Assembly (NCBI RefSeq): GCF_028289625.1
Contig: NZ_JANQOM010000020.1
Coordinates: 117,676 to 181,675, forward strand
Reading direction: 5' to 3'
Length of the DNA: 64,000 nucleotides
Source of the DNA: Winogradskyella sp.
GTDB lineage: Bacteria > Bacteroidota > Bacteroidia > Flavobacteriales > Flavobacteriaceae
Part shown: positions 43,119-51,952 of the stretch, piece by piece
Layout of the letters: every line of letters begins with the position of its first letter
How positions within the stretch are numbered: the stretch's first letter is position 1
Position numbers and translations under genes: made by a program
The notes under the pieces: generated by a model
Seen by the model: only the letters and a program-made list of their open reading frames with translations
What the model was told of the DNA's origin: nothing
The model's database searches: none

Positions 43119-46034
43119 TTAAAATGTAAAGTTAAGTCCTAATACAATATCTCGCGTTCTAGGATAGAAATTTCTCTCTCTACCGTCAGCTATTTCCGGG
43201 TCTAGTCCGTCATACTCTGTTATAACAAATAGGTTAGTTCCCGTTAAAGAAGCTCTTAGCGTCATTTTTTCGAAAGGAATGGTGTATCCCAAAGATATAT
43301 TATCCAATCTTACAAAATCAGCACGTTCTATATAATAATCCGAAAATAATTGCTGATTTTGGAATCCTGTATCTAAAAAGCTAGCATTACCGTTAGCTAA
43401 ATAGCCAGGTTGATTGGTAATGGCATTAAGGTTACCAAGATCAGAGGCATTATTATTATAGACATAATTACCGAAACTACCTCTAAACGTAAAATTAAGA
43501 TCAAAATCCTTATAGCGGAAATTATTAGTCCACCCGATGAAGGCATCTGGTGTGGCCTTTTTAAATGGTTGACGATCCGCCTCAGTAATTTGGTTGTCAC
43601 CATTAACATCAACATAAGCTCCTTCTACAGGGTTACCATTATCATCGTACACTTGTCTAAACACAAAGAAGGTTGTTGGGTCGAATCCTGGCTTTAGGAT
43701 TTGAATATTATTACCTACACCACCATTAATATCACCTACGTTTATAAAGAAATTAGGATCATCACTCAAACTCAATCTTGTAATTTCTTGCTCTTGGAAC
43801 GTAATGTTAAAGTTTGTGTTCCATCCAAAGTTTTCGTTTTGGAAAATCACACCATTCAAAACTATTTCTAATCCTCTACTCTCGAGCTCTCCAATATTTG
43901 TGATCAGTAAATCCGTTAAATTTGAGCCAGAAGGTACTGGAACTCGAGCCAATAGGTTTTGAGTTTCTCTATAATAGGCATCTATCGTACCAGAAATTCT
44001 GTTATTGAAAAATCCGAAATCCAAACCAATATTATACTGATCGGTTTCTTCCCATGTACGATTTTCATCGAAACCTTCGGGTCTTAGAGTATCTATAAAT
44101 ATTGGCTCGCCATTAATCGTGGTACCAAACTGAATATTGGCTTGGTTATTAATTGATGGTGTATACAAACCTTGGAAACTATAGTTGTCACCAATCTCTT
44201 GTTGTCCGGTGACACCAAACCCTGCTCTTAATTTCAAGTTTGAAAAAAAGGAATCTTCCATCCATTTTTCATTCATAATTTTCCAACCAACATTAATCCC
44301 GGGGAAATAACCAACACGATTGTCCTCGGCAAATCTTGAGGAGGCATCACGTCGTATGATGGCAGATACTAAATAGCGATCTGAAATGTCAAAACTGGCT
44401 CTCGCAAAATAGGATAGTAAGTTATTTCTATCTATATTAGTATCTATAAGCCCTTCAGGACCACGAATTTCATTAATATCGCTTCTGATGTAGAATTCTT
44501 GGAAGCCATGACCCAAGGTGACATCGACTTCGGTATCTATAGCTTCTATAGTCGACTTATAATTTAAAAGAAAATCTAATGAAGTGTTCCGGTTAAGCCC
44601 ATCCGAACGACGGTCAAGCGGGAATTCTTCTGCAACATTAGGATTGGCTGGTTCAAACCTAAAACCTTCATTCTCAGCGTAATCTACACCAGCATTTACA
44701 GTTAATTTCAAATCCCTTAAAAACCAAAATTTATAATCTAGTGATAAGTTACCTATAAAACGCTTAATCGTTTGCCGATCCTCTCTTTCTTCGAGTAGAA
44801 AAACAGGATTTTGTGGTGGAAGGCTACCTGCCGTGAAGTACTGTGTAAAATTCCCATTTTCATCTCGTACAGGCTGCGTAGGGTCAAATCGAACGGCAGA
44901 TCCTATCGCTCCCTCATCGGCATATCTAAACTCATCTTGAATGCCTCTTGCTATCCCCGTGATTTTTAAGTCATTGTTTAAAAAACGATGCTCAAATGAA
45001 GTATTAAATCCAGTACGTTCATAGAGGTCATTCAATAATGGCCCTTGTTGTGAAGCATGATTAAAGTTCACTCTAAAGTTAAAATTTTCATAACCTTTGG
45101 TAGCCGTAATATTATGAATAGCACCTACACCGGTTCTGTAGATTTCATCTTGCCAGTCTGTATTGGCATTTCCAAATGTAGAAGTATCACCACCATTATC
45201 TTGTACTACTTGTCTGTATTGAGCCGCACTTAAAACGTCTAGAGTATTAGCTACCCGTCTTGTAGAGGCTTGTAAGCTATATTCAAATTGTAGAGGTTGA
45301 TTAGCACGTCCTTTCTTAGTGGTAATTAAAATGACACCATTAGAAGCACGAGACCCGTAGATGGCTGTTGCAGAGGCGTCCTTTAATACAACAAAATCTT
45401 CAATGTCTGCTGGGTTAATAGCATTTAAGGCACTTCTTGTACCTTGAGCTCCACCACGTTGGTCAATAGGTAAACCATCGATGACAATTAGTGGGTCGTT
45501 TGTTCCACCAAAATCTCCACCTAAGGATGCTCCACCACGAATTCGAATCTCACCTCCTTCACCAGCTGCACCACCACCTGTTGTAACACGCACACCAGCG
45601 GCTTTACCAGCAATAAGTTGTTGGGGTGCTACTATCGCACCGCGGTTAAAATCCTCATCATTTACTTTTTCTACGGCTCCTGTTGCATCTTGTTTGGTAG
45701 TAGAACCATAACCAATTAGGACAACTTCATCCAATTCAGCAGCATCTTCCTCCAAAGCCACATCTATTGAAGCTTCACCATTATAAATAATTTCTTGGGT
45801 TCTGTAACCCACGTAAGAAACGACAATCGTTTCCCCTTGATTTACTTCTATGGAGAATTTACCATCAAAATCTGTTGATGCTCCTCTAGAAGTCCCTTTA
45901 ATCAGAATGTTAACTCCTGGTAAAGGCATAGCGTCTGCCTTGTCTGTAACCGTTCCAGAAACTGTTGTTTGTGCAAACATGGTTGCAGGTATCATGATTA
46001 AACAGAATAATACAGCATTTAAGAATGTTTTCAT
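43119..46034 (-). CDS. susC: SusC-family TonB-dependent receptor for starch/maltodextrin
   Basis: The 971-residue precursor has a signal peptide (MKTFLNAVLFCLIMIPATMFA), a carboxypeptidase-regulatory-like domain (about 25-105, ADAMPLPGVNILIKGTS) and the SusC/RagA signature region (ELDEVVLIGYGSTTKQD). The plug ends with DGLPIDQRGG and ATAIYGSRASNGVILITT, and the barrel ends in LGLNFTF. It imports maltodextrins across the outer membrane with SusD. It leads the operon and faces the LacI regulator, with a perfect palindrome between them. Confidence 0.95.
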   Translation of the reverse strand: MKTFLNAVLFCLIMIPATMFAQTTVSGTVTDKADAMPLPGVNILIKGTSRGASTDFDGKFSIEVNQGETIVVSYVGYRTQEIIYNGEASIDVALEEDAAELDEVVLIGYGSTTKQDATGAVEKVNDEDFNRGAIVAPQQLIAGKAAGVRVTTGGGAAGEGGEIRIRGGASLGGDFGGTNDPLIVIDGLPIDQRGGAQGTRSALNAINPADIEDFVVLKDASATAIYGSRASNGVILITTKKGRANQPLQFEYSLQASTRRVANTLDVLSAAQYRQVVQDNGGDTSTFGNANTDWQDEIYRTGVGAIHNITATKGYENFNFRVNFNHASQQGPLLNDLYERTGFNTSFEHRFLNNDLKITGIARGIQDEFRYADEGAIGSAVRFDPTQPVRDENGNFTQYFTAGSLPPQNPVFLLEEREDRQTIKRFIGNLSLDYKFWFLRDLKLTVNAGVDYAENEGFRFEPANPNVAEEFPLDRRSDGLNRNTSLDFLLNYKSTIEAIDTEVDVTLGHGFQEFYIRSDINEIRGPEGLIDTNIDRNNLLSYFARASFDISDRYLVSAIIRRDASSRFAEDNRVGYFPGINVGWKIMNEKWMEDSFFSNLKLRAGFGVTGQQEIGDNYSFQGLYTPSINNQANIQFGTTINGEPIFIDTLRPEGFDENRTWEETDQYNIGLDFGFFNNRISGTIDAYYRETQNLLARVPVPSGSNLTDLLITNIGELESRGLEIVLNGVIFQNENFGWNTNFNITFQEQEITRLSLSDDPNFFINVGDINGGVGNNIQILKPGFDPTTFFVFRQVYDDNGNPVEGAYVDVNGDNQITEADRQPFKKATPDAFIGWTNNFRYKDFDLNFTFRGSFGNYVYNNNASDLGNLNAITNQPGYLANGNASFLDTGFQNQQLFSDYYIERADFVRLDNISLGYTIPFEKMTLRASLTGTNLFVITEYDGLDPEIADGRERNFYPRTRDIVLGLNFTF

Positions 46035-46143
46035 ACAATAATTTTAAATTAATCGCTTTAGTTAATTGATTTATATTTTCACTTCTTGGGTTAAATCTAT
46101 GTAAAATTAGTGTGATACGAGTGTTAAAAAACATGACGAATGT

Positions 46144-46161
46144 CACGAAAACGTTTTCGTG
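46144..46161. promoter_or_regulatory. Perfect LacI-type palindrome in the susC/regulator divergent region
   Basis: CACGAAAACGTTTTCGTG is a perfect 18-bp palindrome with central CG. It lies 110 bp before susC and 159 bp before the LacI-family gene. Its half-site differs from the uronate operator (CACGAAAAC against TGCAAAC), as expected for a separate regulator. Its position suggests control of susC and perhaps autoregulation. Confidence 0.75.
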
Positions 46162-46319
46162 TTAAAAACTTTTTAAAATTTACTCATACCAATCGAAAAA
46201 TAGTAAAAAAATGAGATATTATCAATAGATGCGTGTTAAAATTATGAAGTCAAAAAATTTCGATAACTTCAAATTTGACTTATCTTCGTAAATTATGTCT
46301 TTATTATTGTTAATTTAGT

Positions 46320-47366
46320 ATGAAGCGAAAAATAACCCTAAAACAAATCGCGAAGGAATTGGATGTTTCTATTTCAACGGTTTCCAAAGCCTTGAGAAAC
46401 AGCCCTGAAATCAGTAATGATACAAAGCAAAAAGTTCAGGCATTTGCTAAATTATATAATTACAGACCCAATAATATAGCCTTAAGCCTAAAGAATCGTA
46501 AGACCAATACTATTGGTATTATTATCCCTGAAATTGTGCATCATTTCTTTTCAAAAGTTATTCGTGGTGTAGAATTAGTAGCAAATAATAGAGGGTATAA
46601 CGTCATTATTGGGCTGTCTAACGAATCCTTCTCTAAAGAAGTCATAAATATGGAAATGCTGGCTAATGGAAGTATTGATGGGTTTATTTTATCCATCTCA
46701 AAAGAGACCCAGCAATTACAGGACTTTCATCACTTTACTGAGACTATGAGTCAAGGTATGCCTATAGTAATGTTTGACCGCGTGGTTTCGGAAATAGATT
46801 GTGATAAGGTTATTGTGGATGATTTAAATGGAGCCAAAAATGCTGTTGAAAAATTAATAATTAACGGGTGTAAATCAATTGCATTAATTACAACTAAAGA
46901 CTATGTCAGTGTTGGTAAGCTACGAACCCAAGGCTATCTTGAAGCACTTAAAGATCATAAAATGACACCCAAAGCAAATCTCATTTTAAAGATTGACGAT
47001 ACCTTAGATTTCGAGACCCACTTAGATGAACTTGAAGAGGAGATTGAGCAACTTTTTAACTCTAACGAGTATATTGATGGAGTTTTTGCAGTCAATGAAC
47101 TGTATGCGCTATCTGCAATGAAGGTAGCTAGAAAGTTAGGCCTTAATATACCTAATGATGTACAGGTTATTGGTTTTACGGATGGCGTTTTGTCTAAACA
47201 TGCAACACCAGGGTTAACAACAGTAAGCCAGCATGCGCAACAAATGGGTGAGCGTGCGGCAGATCTCCTTATTGATAAATTGGAAAGTGAAATAGATACA
47301 GAAGAAGAAGAGTTTCAAACCATTGTCATAGCAACGGATTTGGTAGAGCGCGAATCTACCAAATAG
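46320..47366 (+). CDS. LacI-family transcriptional regulator of the starch locus
   Basis: The 348-residue protein has the LacI helix-turn-helix (residues about 5-50, ITLKQIAKELDVSISTVSKAL) and the hinge RPNNIALSL. A sugar-binding-type sensor domain follows (from TIGIIIPEIV). It is divergent from susC and upstream of the maltose genes, so it probably senses maltose or maltodextrin. It is similar in layout to the uronate regulator but clearly different in sequence. Confidence 0.9.
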   Translation: MKRKITLKQIAKELDVSISTVSKALRNSPEISNDTKQKVQAFAKLYNYRPNNIALSLKNRKTNTIGIIIPEIVHHFFSKVIRGVELVANNRGYNVIIGLSNESFSKEVINMEMLANGSIDGFILSISKETQQLQDFHHFTETMSQGMPIVMFDRVVSEIDCDKVIVDDLNGAKNAVEKLIINGCKSIALITTKDYVSVGKLRTQGYLEALKDHKMTPKANLILKIDDTLDFETHLDELEEEIEQLFNSNEYIDGVFAVNELYALSAMKVARKLGLNIPNDVQVIGFTDGVLSKHATPGLTTVSQHAQQMGERAADLLIDKLESEIDTEEEEFQTIVIATDLVERESTK

Positions 47367-47413
47367 AAATTTAACATTGCCGTTTTAAAATCTTTTATAT
47401 CTTTATCACCGAA

Positions 47414-47453
47414 ATCAAAACTTATATTTTCACTTCTTCACGTAAGTTTTGAT
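47414..47453 (+). promoter_or_regulatory. Inverted repeat before the maltose transporter
   Basis: ATCAAAACTTA (47414-47424) and TAAGTTTTGAT (47443-47453) are perfect 11-bp arms with an 18-nt loop. There is no T-tract, so it is not a simple terminator. It could be an operator, an mRNA structure or a processing point between the regulator and the transporter. The stretch TTATATTTTCACTTCTT in its loop (47422-47438) also occurs at 46071-46087 upstream of susC. Confidence 0.45.
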
Positions 47454-47499
47454 AAGCATTGCTTGTCAGGATAGTATTAATTTAAACTATACTATTTTC

Positions 47500-48873
47500 A
47501 TGAAAAAGCGTAAGTTAAGTTTTTGGCAAATCTGGAACTTGAGTTTTGGATTCCTAGGAGTTCAATTTGGATTTGCACTACAAAATGCAAACGCCAGTAG
47601 AATATTAACCAGTTTAGGGGCCGACCCTCATAATCTTTCATTTTTTTGGTTAGTTGCCCCAATCATGGGCTTAGTGGTTCAACCTGTGGTTGGTGCCGCA
47701 AGTGATAAAACATGGACACGGATAGGTAGACGTTCGCCTTATATCTTAATTGGTGCCATAGTTTCTATGATTGCCATGTTTTTAATGCCTAATGCCCCCT
47801 TATTTTTAAAAGCAGGCGGGGCAGGTGTACTTGCTTTCGGTGTAATTATGTTAGCATTAATGGATGGTTCTTTTAATGTTACATTTCAGCCATTCAGAGC
47901 CTTAGTGGCTGATATGACTCCCGATAGCCAAAGAAATTTGGGTTATTCTATTCAAAGTTTTTTAATAAATGTAGGAGCGGTCATCGGGTCTGCTTTACCT
48001 TTTATTTTGACAGGGCTAGGTGTGGCTAATGAGGCGGAACCCGGAAAAGTGGCGCCATCGGTGATTTGGTCATTTTACATAGGCGGTTCACTTTTATTAT
48101 TAACGGTTTTGGTTACGGTATTCAAAACAAAAGAATATCCGCCAAAAGAGTTTGAAGAGATTAATGGAATTACAGAGGAAGACAAGACCAAAAAAGAAAG
48201 CTTCTTTAAGTTAGTTCTCAATATGCCTAAAACTATGAAGCAGTTAGCTATTGTGCAGTTGTTCTCTTGGTTTCCCTTGTTTTTAATGTGGGTGTATTCT
48301 ACCACAGCGATTTCTCAACATTATTTTGGTGTTCCAATAGATTTTGATGCCAATTCATCAACAGACCATACTATTAGAAAGGCTTACGAAGATGCTGGTA
48401 ACTGGGTGGGTATATGTTTTGCCTTATACAGTTTGGTGGCTGCTTTGTATTCTGTGATTATGCCAAAGCTAATGGACTTGACCAATAGGAAATTTATCTT
48501 TTCGTTGTCATTGTTATTAGGAGGATTAGGATTTATTTCAACATATTTCTTTTCTAATCAATACATGTTGTTAATTTCTATGGTCGGAATCGGAATTGCT
48601 TGGGCTGCTATTTTAGCCATACCCTATGCTATACTCTCAGGTTCTTTACCTGCAAAGAGAATGGGTATTTACATGGGGCTGTTTAACTTAACCGTAGTCA
48701 TTCCTCAAATTATTAGTGGGATTTTTGGAGGCCCAATTTTAAGGAGTTTCTTTGGAGGAGAAGGGGTTTATATCCTTGTACTTGCCGGATTTATTATGAT
48801 TCTCGGAGCAATTTCGGTAAGGTTTGTCAACGATCAGAGTATCGATACCAATCCAGTGAAAGAAGAGAATTAA
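47500..48873 (+). CDS. MFS sugar transporter, SLC45/maltose type
   Basis: I start at the ATG 47500 (457 residues, MKKRKLSFWQIWNLSFG). The longest frame begins with TTG inside the inverted repeat. About 12 membrane segments are present, with the MFS loop motif TRIGRRSPYILIG (after segment 2) and the SLC45-like FLGVQFGFALQNANASRI. Known relatives in Bacteroidota maltose operons import maltose or small maltodextrins into the cytoplasm. The next genes are beta-phosphoglucomutase and maltose phosphorylase, which fits. Confidence 0.85.
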   Translation: MKKRKLSFWQIWNLSFGFLGVQFGFALQNANASRILTSLGADPHNLSFFWLVAPIMGLVVQPVVGAASDKTWTRIGRRSPYILIGAIVSMIAMFLMPNAPLFLKAGGAGVLAFGVIMLALMDGSFNVTFQPFRALVADMTPDSQRNLGYSIQSFLINVGAVIGSALPFILTGLGVANEAEPGKVAPSVIWSFYIGGSLLLLTVLVTVFKTKEYPPKEFEEINGITEEDKTKKESFFKLVLNMPKTMKQLAIVQLFSWFPLFLMWVYSTTAISQHYFGVPIDFDANSSTDHTIRKAYEDAGNWVGICFALYSLVAALYSVIMPKLMDLTNRKFIFSLSLLLGGLGFISTYFFSNQYMLLISMVGIGIAWAAILAIPYAILSGSLPAKRMGIYMGLFNLTVVIPQIISGIFGGPILRSFFGGEGVYILVLAGFIMILGAISVRFVNDQSIDTNPVKEEN

Positions 48874-48906
48874 CACTTTTAGTTAACTACTAAAGAGATT
48901 AAATAA

Positions 48907-49563
48907 ATGAAAACTAAAGGATTTATTTTCGATCTAGATGGGGTTATTGTCGATACGGCCAAATATCATTTTCTGGCATGGAAGAAATTGGCCAATAGTT
49001 TAGATATAAGCTTTTCCGAAGCGGAGAACGAACAGCTTAAAGGAGTTAGTCGTGTTAAGTCTCTTGAAAAGATATTATCTTGGGGAAATAAAACGATTTC
49101 TGAAGATACATTCAATAGATTAATGGCAGAGAAAAATGAAGATTATCTAGGTCATATTTCAAAAATGGATGAAGACGAAATTTTACCAGATGTCCCAAGA
49201 GTGCTCAATCTTTTGAAGAAAGAAAAGCAGCTTATTTCATTAGGCTCAGCGAGTAAGAATGCTAGAACTATTTTAGAGCGTGTAAGCTTAAATACATGCT
49301 TTGATGCTATAGTTGACGGTAACGATGTTAGCAAAGCAAAGCCAGATCCAGAGGTGTTTTTAATAGCAGCGAAACAATTAGGGATAGCACCCAAAAATTG
49401 TATTGTTTTTGAAGACTCTATCGCAGGTGTCGAGGCTGCAAATGTGGCTAATATGATTTCTGTTGGTATTGGCAGTGAGGATGTTTTAGGACACGCTCAA
49501 CATATATTTAAGGATTTCACTGAAATCTCTGATGAATTTATAAAAGCATTAATTGAAAGATAA
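48907..49563 (+). CDS. pgmB: Beta-phosphoglucomutase
   Basis: The 218-residue HAD-superfamily protein has D9-L-D11 (FDLDGVIVDT, nucleophile and acid/base), the cap with GVSR, SLGSASKN (motif 2) and SKAKPDPEVF with EDSIAGVEAA (Lys and acidic motifs). It converts beta-glucose-1-phosphate to glucose-6-phosphate, the needed partner of the inverting GH65 maltose phosphorylase encoded 39 bp downstream. Confidence 0.92.
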   Translation: MKTKGFIFDLDGVIVDTAKYHFLAWKKLANSLDISFSEAENEQLKGVSRVKSLEKILSWGNKTISEDTFNRLMAEKNEDYLGHISKMDEDEILPDVPRVLNLLKKEKQLISLGSASKNARTILERVSLNTCFDAIVDGNDVSKAKPDPEVFLIAAKQLGIAPKNCIVFEDSIAGVEAANVANMISVGIGSEDVLGHAQHIFKDFTEISDEFIKALIER

Positions 49564-49602
49564 AAAATAAGAGGTTTAATTAACCTTTAAATTAAAATAT
49601 AC

Positions 49603-51909
49603 ATGAATTTAGATTATATCATACCCAATGATTGGTCAATCTTAGAAGAAGGATTTGATCCAGATAATGTAAAAGCTTCCGAAAGCTTATTTAGTATTGG
49701 AAACGGTGCTATGGGGCAACGTGCGAATTTCGAGGAAAAATATTCAGGACCTACTTTTCAGGGCAGTTATATTGCTGGAGTTTACTATCCAGACAAGACA
49801 AGAGTAGGCTGGTGGAAAAATGGTTACCCAGAGTATTTTGCTAAGGTACTTAATGCCCCAAATTGGATAGGAATTAACGTGTTTGTAAATAATGAAGCAC
49901 TCGATCTTCATACTTGTAAAAAGGTAGAAAACTTTAAAAGGGAACTTAACATGAAAGAAGGTTGGTTGTCTAGAAGTTTTGTGGCGACACTGCAAAATGA
50001 TATACAAGTAGAAGTATTTGTAAAGCGTTTTCTCAGTTTAGATATTGACGAATTAGGTGCAATTAATTATTCTGTTAAGCCTATTAACGCTGATGCATCG
50101 ATTATCTACAGCCCTTACATAGATAGCGGCATAACCAACGAAGATACCAACTGGGACGATAAGTTTTGGGACACCTTAAATGTTAGTCACGAAAACAATC
50201 AGGCATTTATCCAGGCAAAGACCATGAAAACCAACTTTTATACCTGTACATTCATGGAATCCCAAGTGTTCATCGAAGGAAAATCAATTATTATTGAACC
50301 CAACATTAGTGCTGATTCTAATAGTGCAGCCTTTAGTTATAAATATAACGTTAAGCAAAATGAAACCTACACAATACACAAGTTTGGTGGGTACACCGTA
50401 GATAGAAATCATGATAAGTATGAGTTGGTTACTGCTGCTAAGCATGTTTTAGAAAAAGCCACAAAGTCTGGTTTTGCAACTTTGTTAGAAAACCAAAAAA
50501 GAGCATGGGCGAAAATTTGGGATATGGCAGATATTACTATTGAAGGTGATGTGAAAGCACAACAAGGTATCCGATTTAATATATTTCATTTAAACCAAAC
50601 CTATCTTGGAACTGATGCCCGATTGAATATTGGCCCAAAAGGGTTTACTGGAGAAAAATACGGTGGAAGTACATACTGGGATACTGAGGCGTATTGTATT
50701 CCATTTTATATGGCAACCAAAGATCAAAGTGTCGCCAGAAATCTGTTAACCTATAGATACAAACATTTAGAAAAAGCAATAGAGAATGCTGAAAAGCTCG
50801 GTTTTAAAAACGGTGCAGCATTATACCCTATGGTGACCATGAATGGTGAAGAGTGCCATAACGAATGGGAAATTACTTTCGAAGAAATCCATAGAAACGG
50901 TGCTATCGCATTTGCTGTTTTTAATTACTACCGCTATACAGGCGATTACAGTTATGTTCCGGAAATGGGACTCGAAGTGCTAATAGCAATTGCGCGTTTC
51001 TGGCACCAAAGAGCAACATTCTCTACAGAGAAGAATAAGTATGTTATACTAGGTGTAACTGGTCCTAACGAATATGAGAATAACGTCAATAATAACTGGT
51101 ATACCAACTATATTGCTCGATGGTGTATCAATTACGCCATAGAAAATATTGAACGTGTACAATCAGAATTCACTACGGATTATACACGGGTGATGCACAA
51201 GGCCAAATTATCTAAAGCAGAAATTAAGGATTGGCAAGAAGTAGCCAATAATATGTTTTTTCCATATTCTGAAAAGCACAATGTCTACCTGCAACAAGAT
51301 GGCTTTTTAGACAAAGAATTAATTACAGTTTCAGACTTGGACAAATCCCAAAGACCTATAAATCAAAAATGGTCTTGGGATAGGATCTTACGTTCACCAT
51401 ATATAAAGCAAGCAGATACGCTTCAAGGGTTTTACTTTTTTGAAGACCACTTTAGCCAAGAAGAACTTGAACGTCATTTTGATTTTTATGAGCCTTTTAC
51501 AGTTCATGAAAGTTCACTATCGCCGTGCGTACATAGCATTCAAGCAGCTAAGTTAGGCCGCATGGAACAAGCCTATACCTTTTATTTAAGAACATCACGA
51601 CTAGACTTGGATGACTACAATCATGAAGTTCATGAAGGGTTACATATCACATCTATGGCAGGTACCTGGATGAGTATTGTCGAAGGTTTTGGTGGCATGC
51701 GTATTAAAGACAATTTGCTAAGTTTTGAGCCAAAAATCCCAAAGCAATGGGAAGCCTATTCATTTAAGGTAAATTTTAGACATCAAATCATTAAGGTAAA
51801 TGTATGCCAAGGGCACACACATTTCGAATTAGAGGGAGATAAGGATTTACAAATTATGGTAAATGGAAAAGCCATATTGATTTCACCCAATAATTTAGTA
51901 ACTGTTTAA
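49603..51909 (+). CDS. GH65 maltose phosphorylase
   Basis: The 768-residue protein has no signal peptide, so it is cytoplasmic. GH65 layout: N-terminal beta-sandwich (about 1-270), linker helices, (alpha/alpha)6 barrel (about 320-690) and a small C-terminal sheet. The general-acid Glu is E490 (TGPNEYEN). The phosphate-binding region includes VHESSLSPCVHS and NQKW. It cleaves maltose with phosphate to glucose and beta-glucose-1-phosphate. Trehalose or kojibiose phosphorylase would be alternatives, but the starch context favours maltose. Confidence 0.9.
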   Translation: MNLDYIIPNDWSILEEGFDPDNVKASESLFSIGNGAMGQRANFEEKYSGPTFQGSYIAGVYYPDKTRVGWWKNGYPEYFAKVLNAPNWIGINVFVNNEALDLHTCKKVENFKRELNMKEGWLSRSFVATLQNDIQVEVFVKRFLSLDIDELGAINYSVKPINADASIIYSPYIDSGITNEDTNWDDKFWDTLNVSHENNQAFIQAKTMKTNFYTCTFMESQVFIEGKSIIIEPNISADSNSAAFSYKYNVKQNETYTIHKFGGYTVDRNHDKYELVTAAKHVLEKATKSGFATLLENQKRAWAKIWDMADITIEGDVKAQQGIRFNIFHLNQTYLGTDARLNIGPKGFTGEKYGGSTYWDTEAYCIPFYMATKDQSVARNLLTYRYKHLEKAIENAEKLGFKNGAALYPMVTMNGEECHNEWEITFEEIHRNGAIAFAVFNYYRYTGDYSYVPEMGLEVLIAIARFWHQRATFSTEKNKYVILGVTGPNEYENNVNNNWYTNYIARWCINYAIENIERVQSEFTTDYTRVMHKAKLSKAEIKDWQEVANNMFFPYSEKHNVYLQQDGFLDKELITVSDLDKSQRPINQKWSWDRILRSPYIKQADTLQGFYFFEDHFSQEELERHFDFYEPFTVHESSLSPCVHSIQAAKLGRMEQAYTFYLRTSRLDLDDYNHEVHEGLHITSMAGTWMSIVEGFGGMRIKDNLLSFEPKIPKQWEAYSFKVNFRHQIIKVNVCQGHTHFELEGDKDLQIMVNGKAILISPNNLVTV

Positions 51910-51952
51910 AACAATATATAGCCTAAATCAAGAACATTAAAACATAAGAAAT

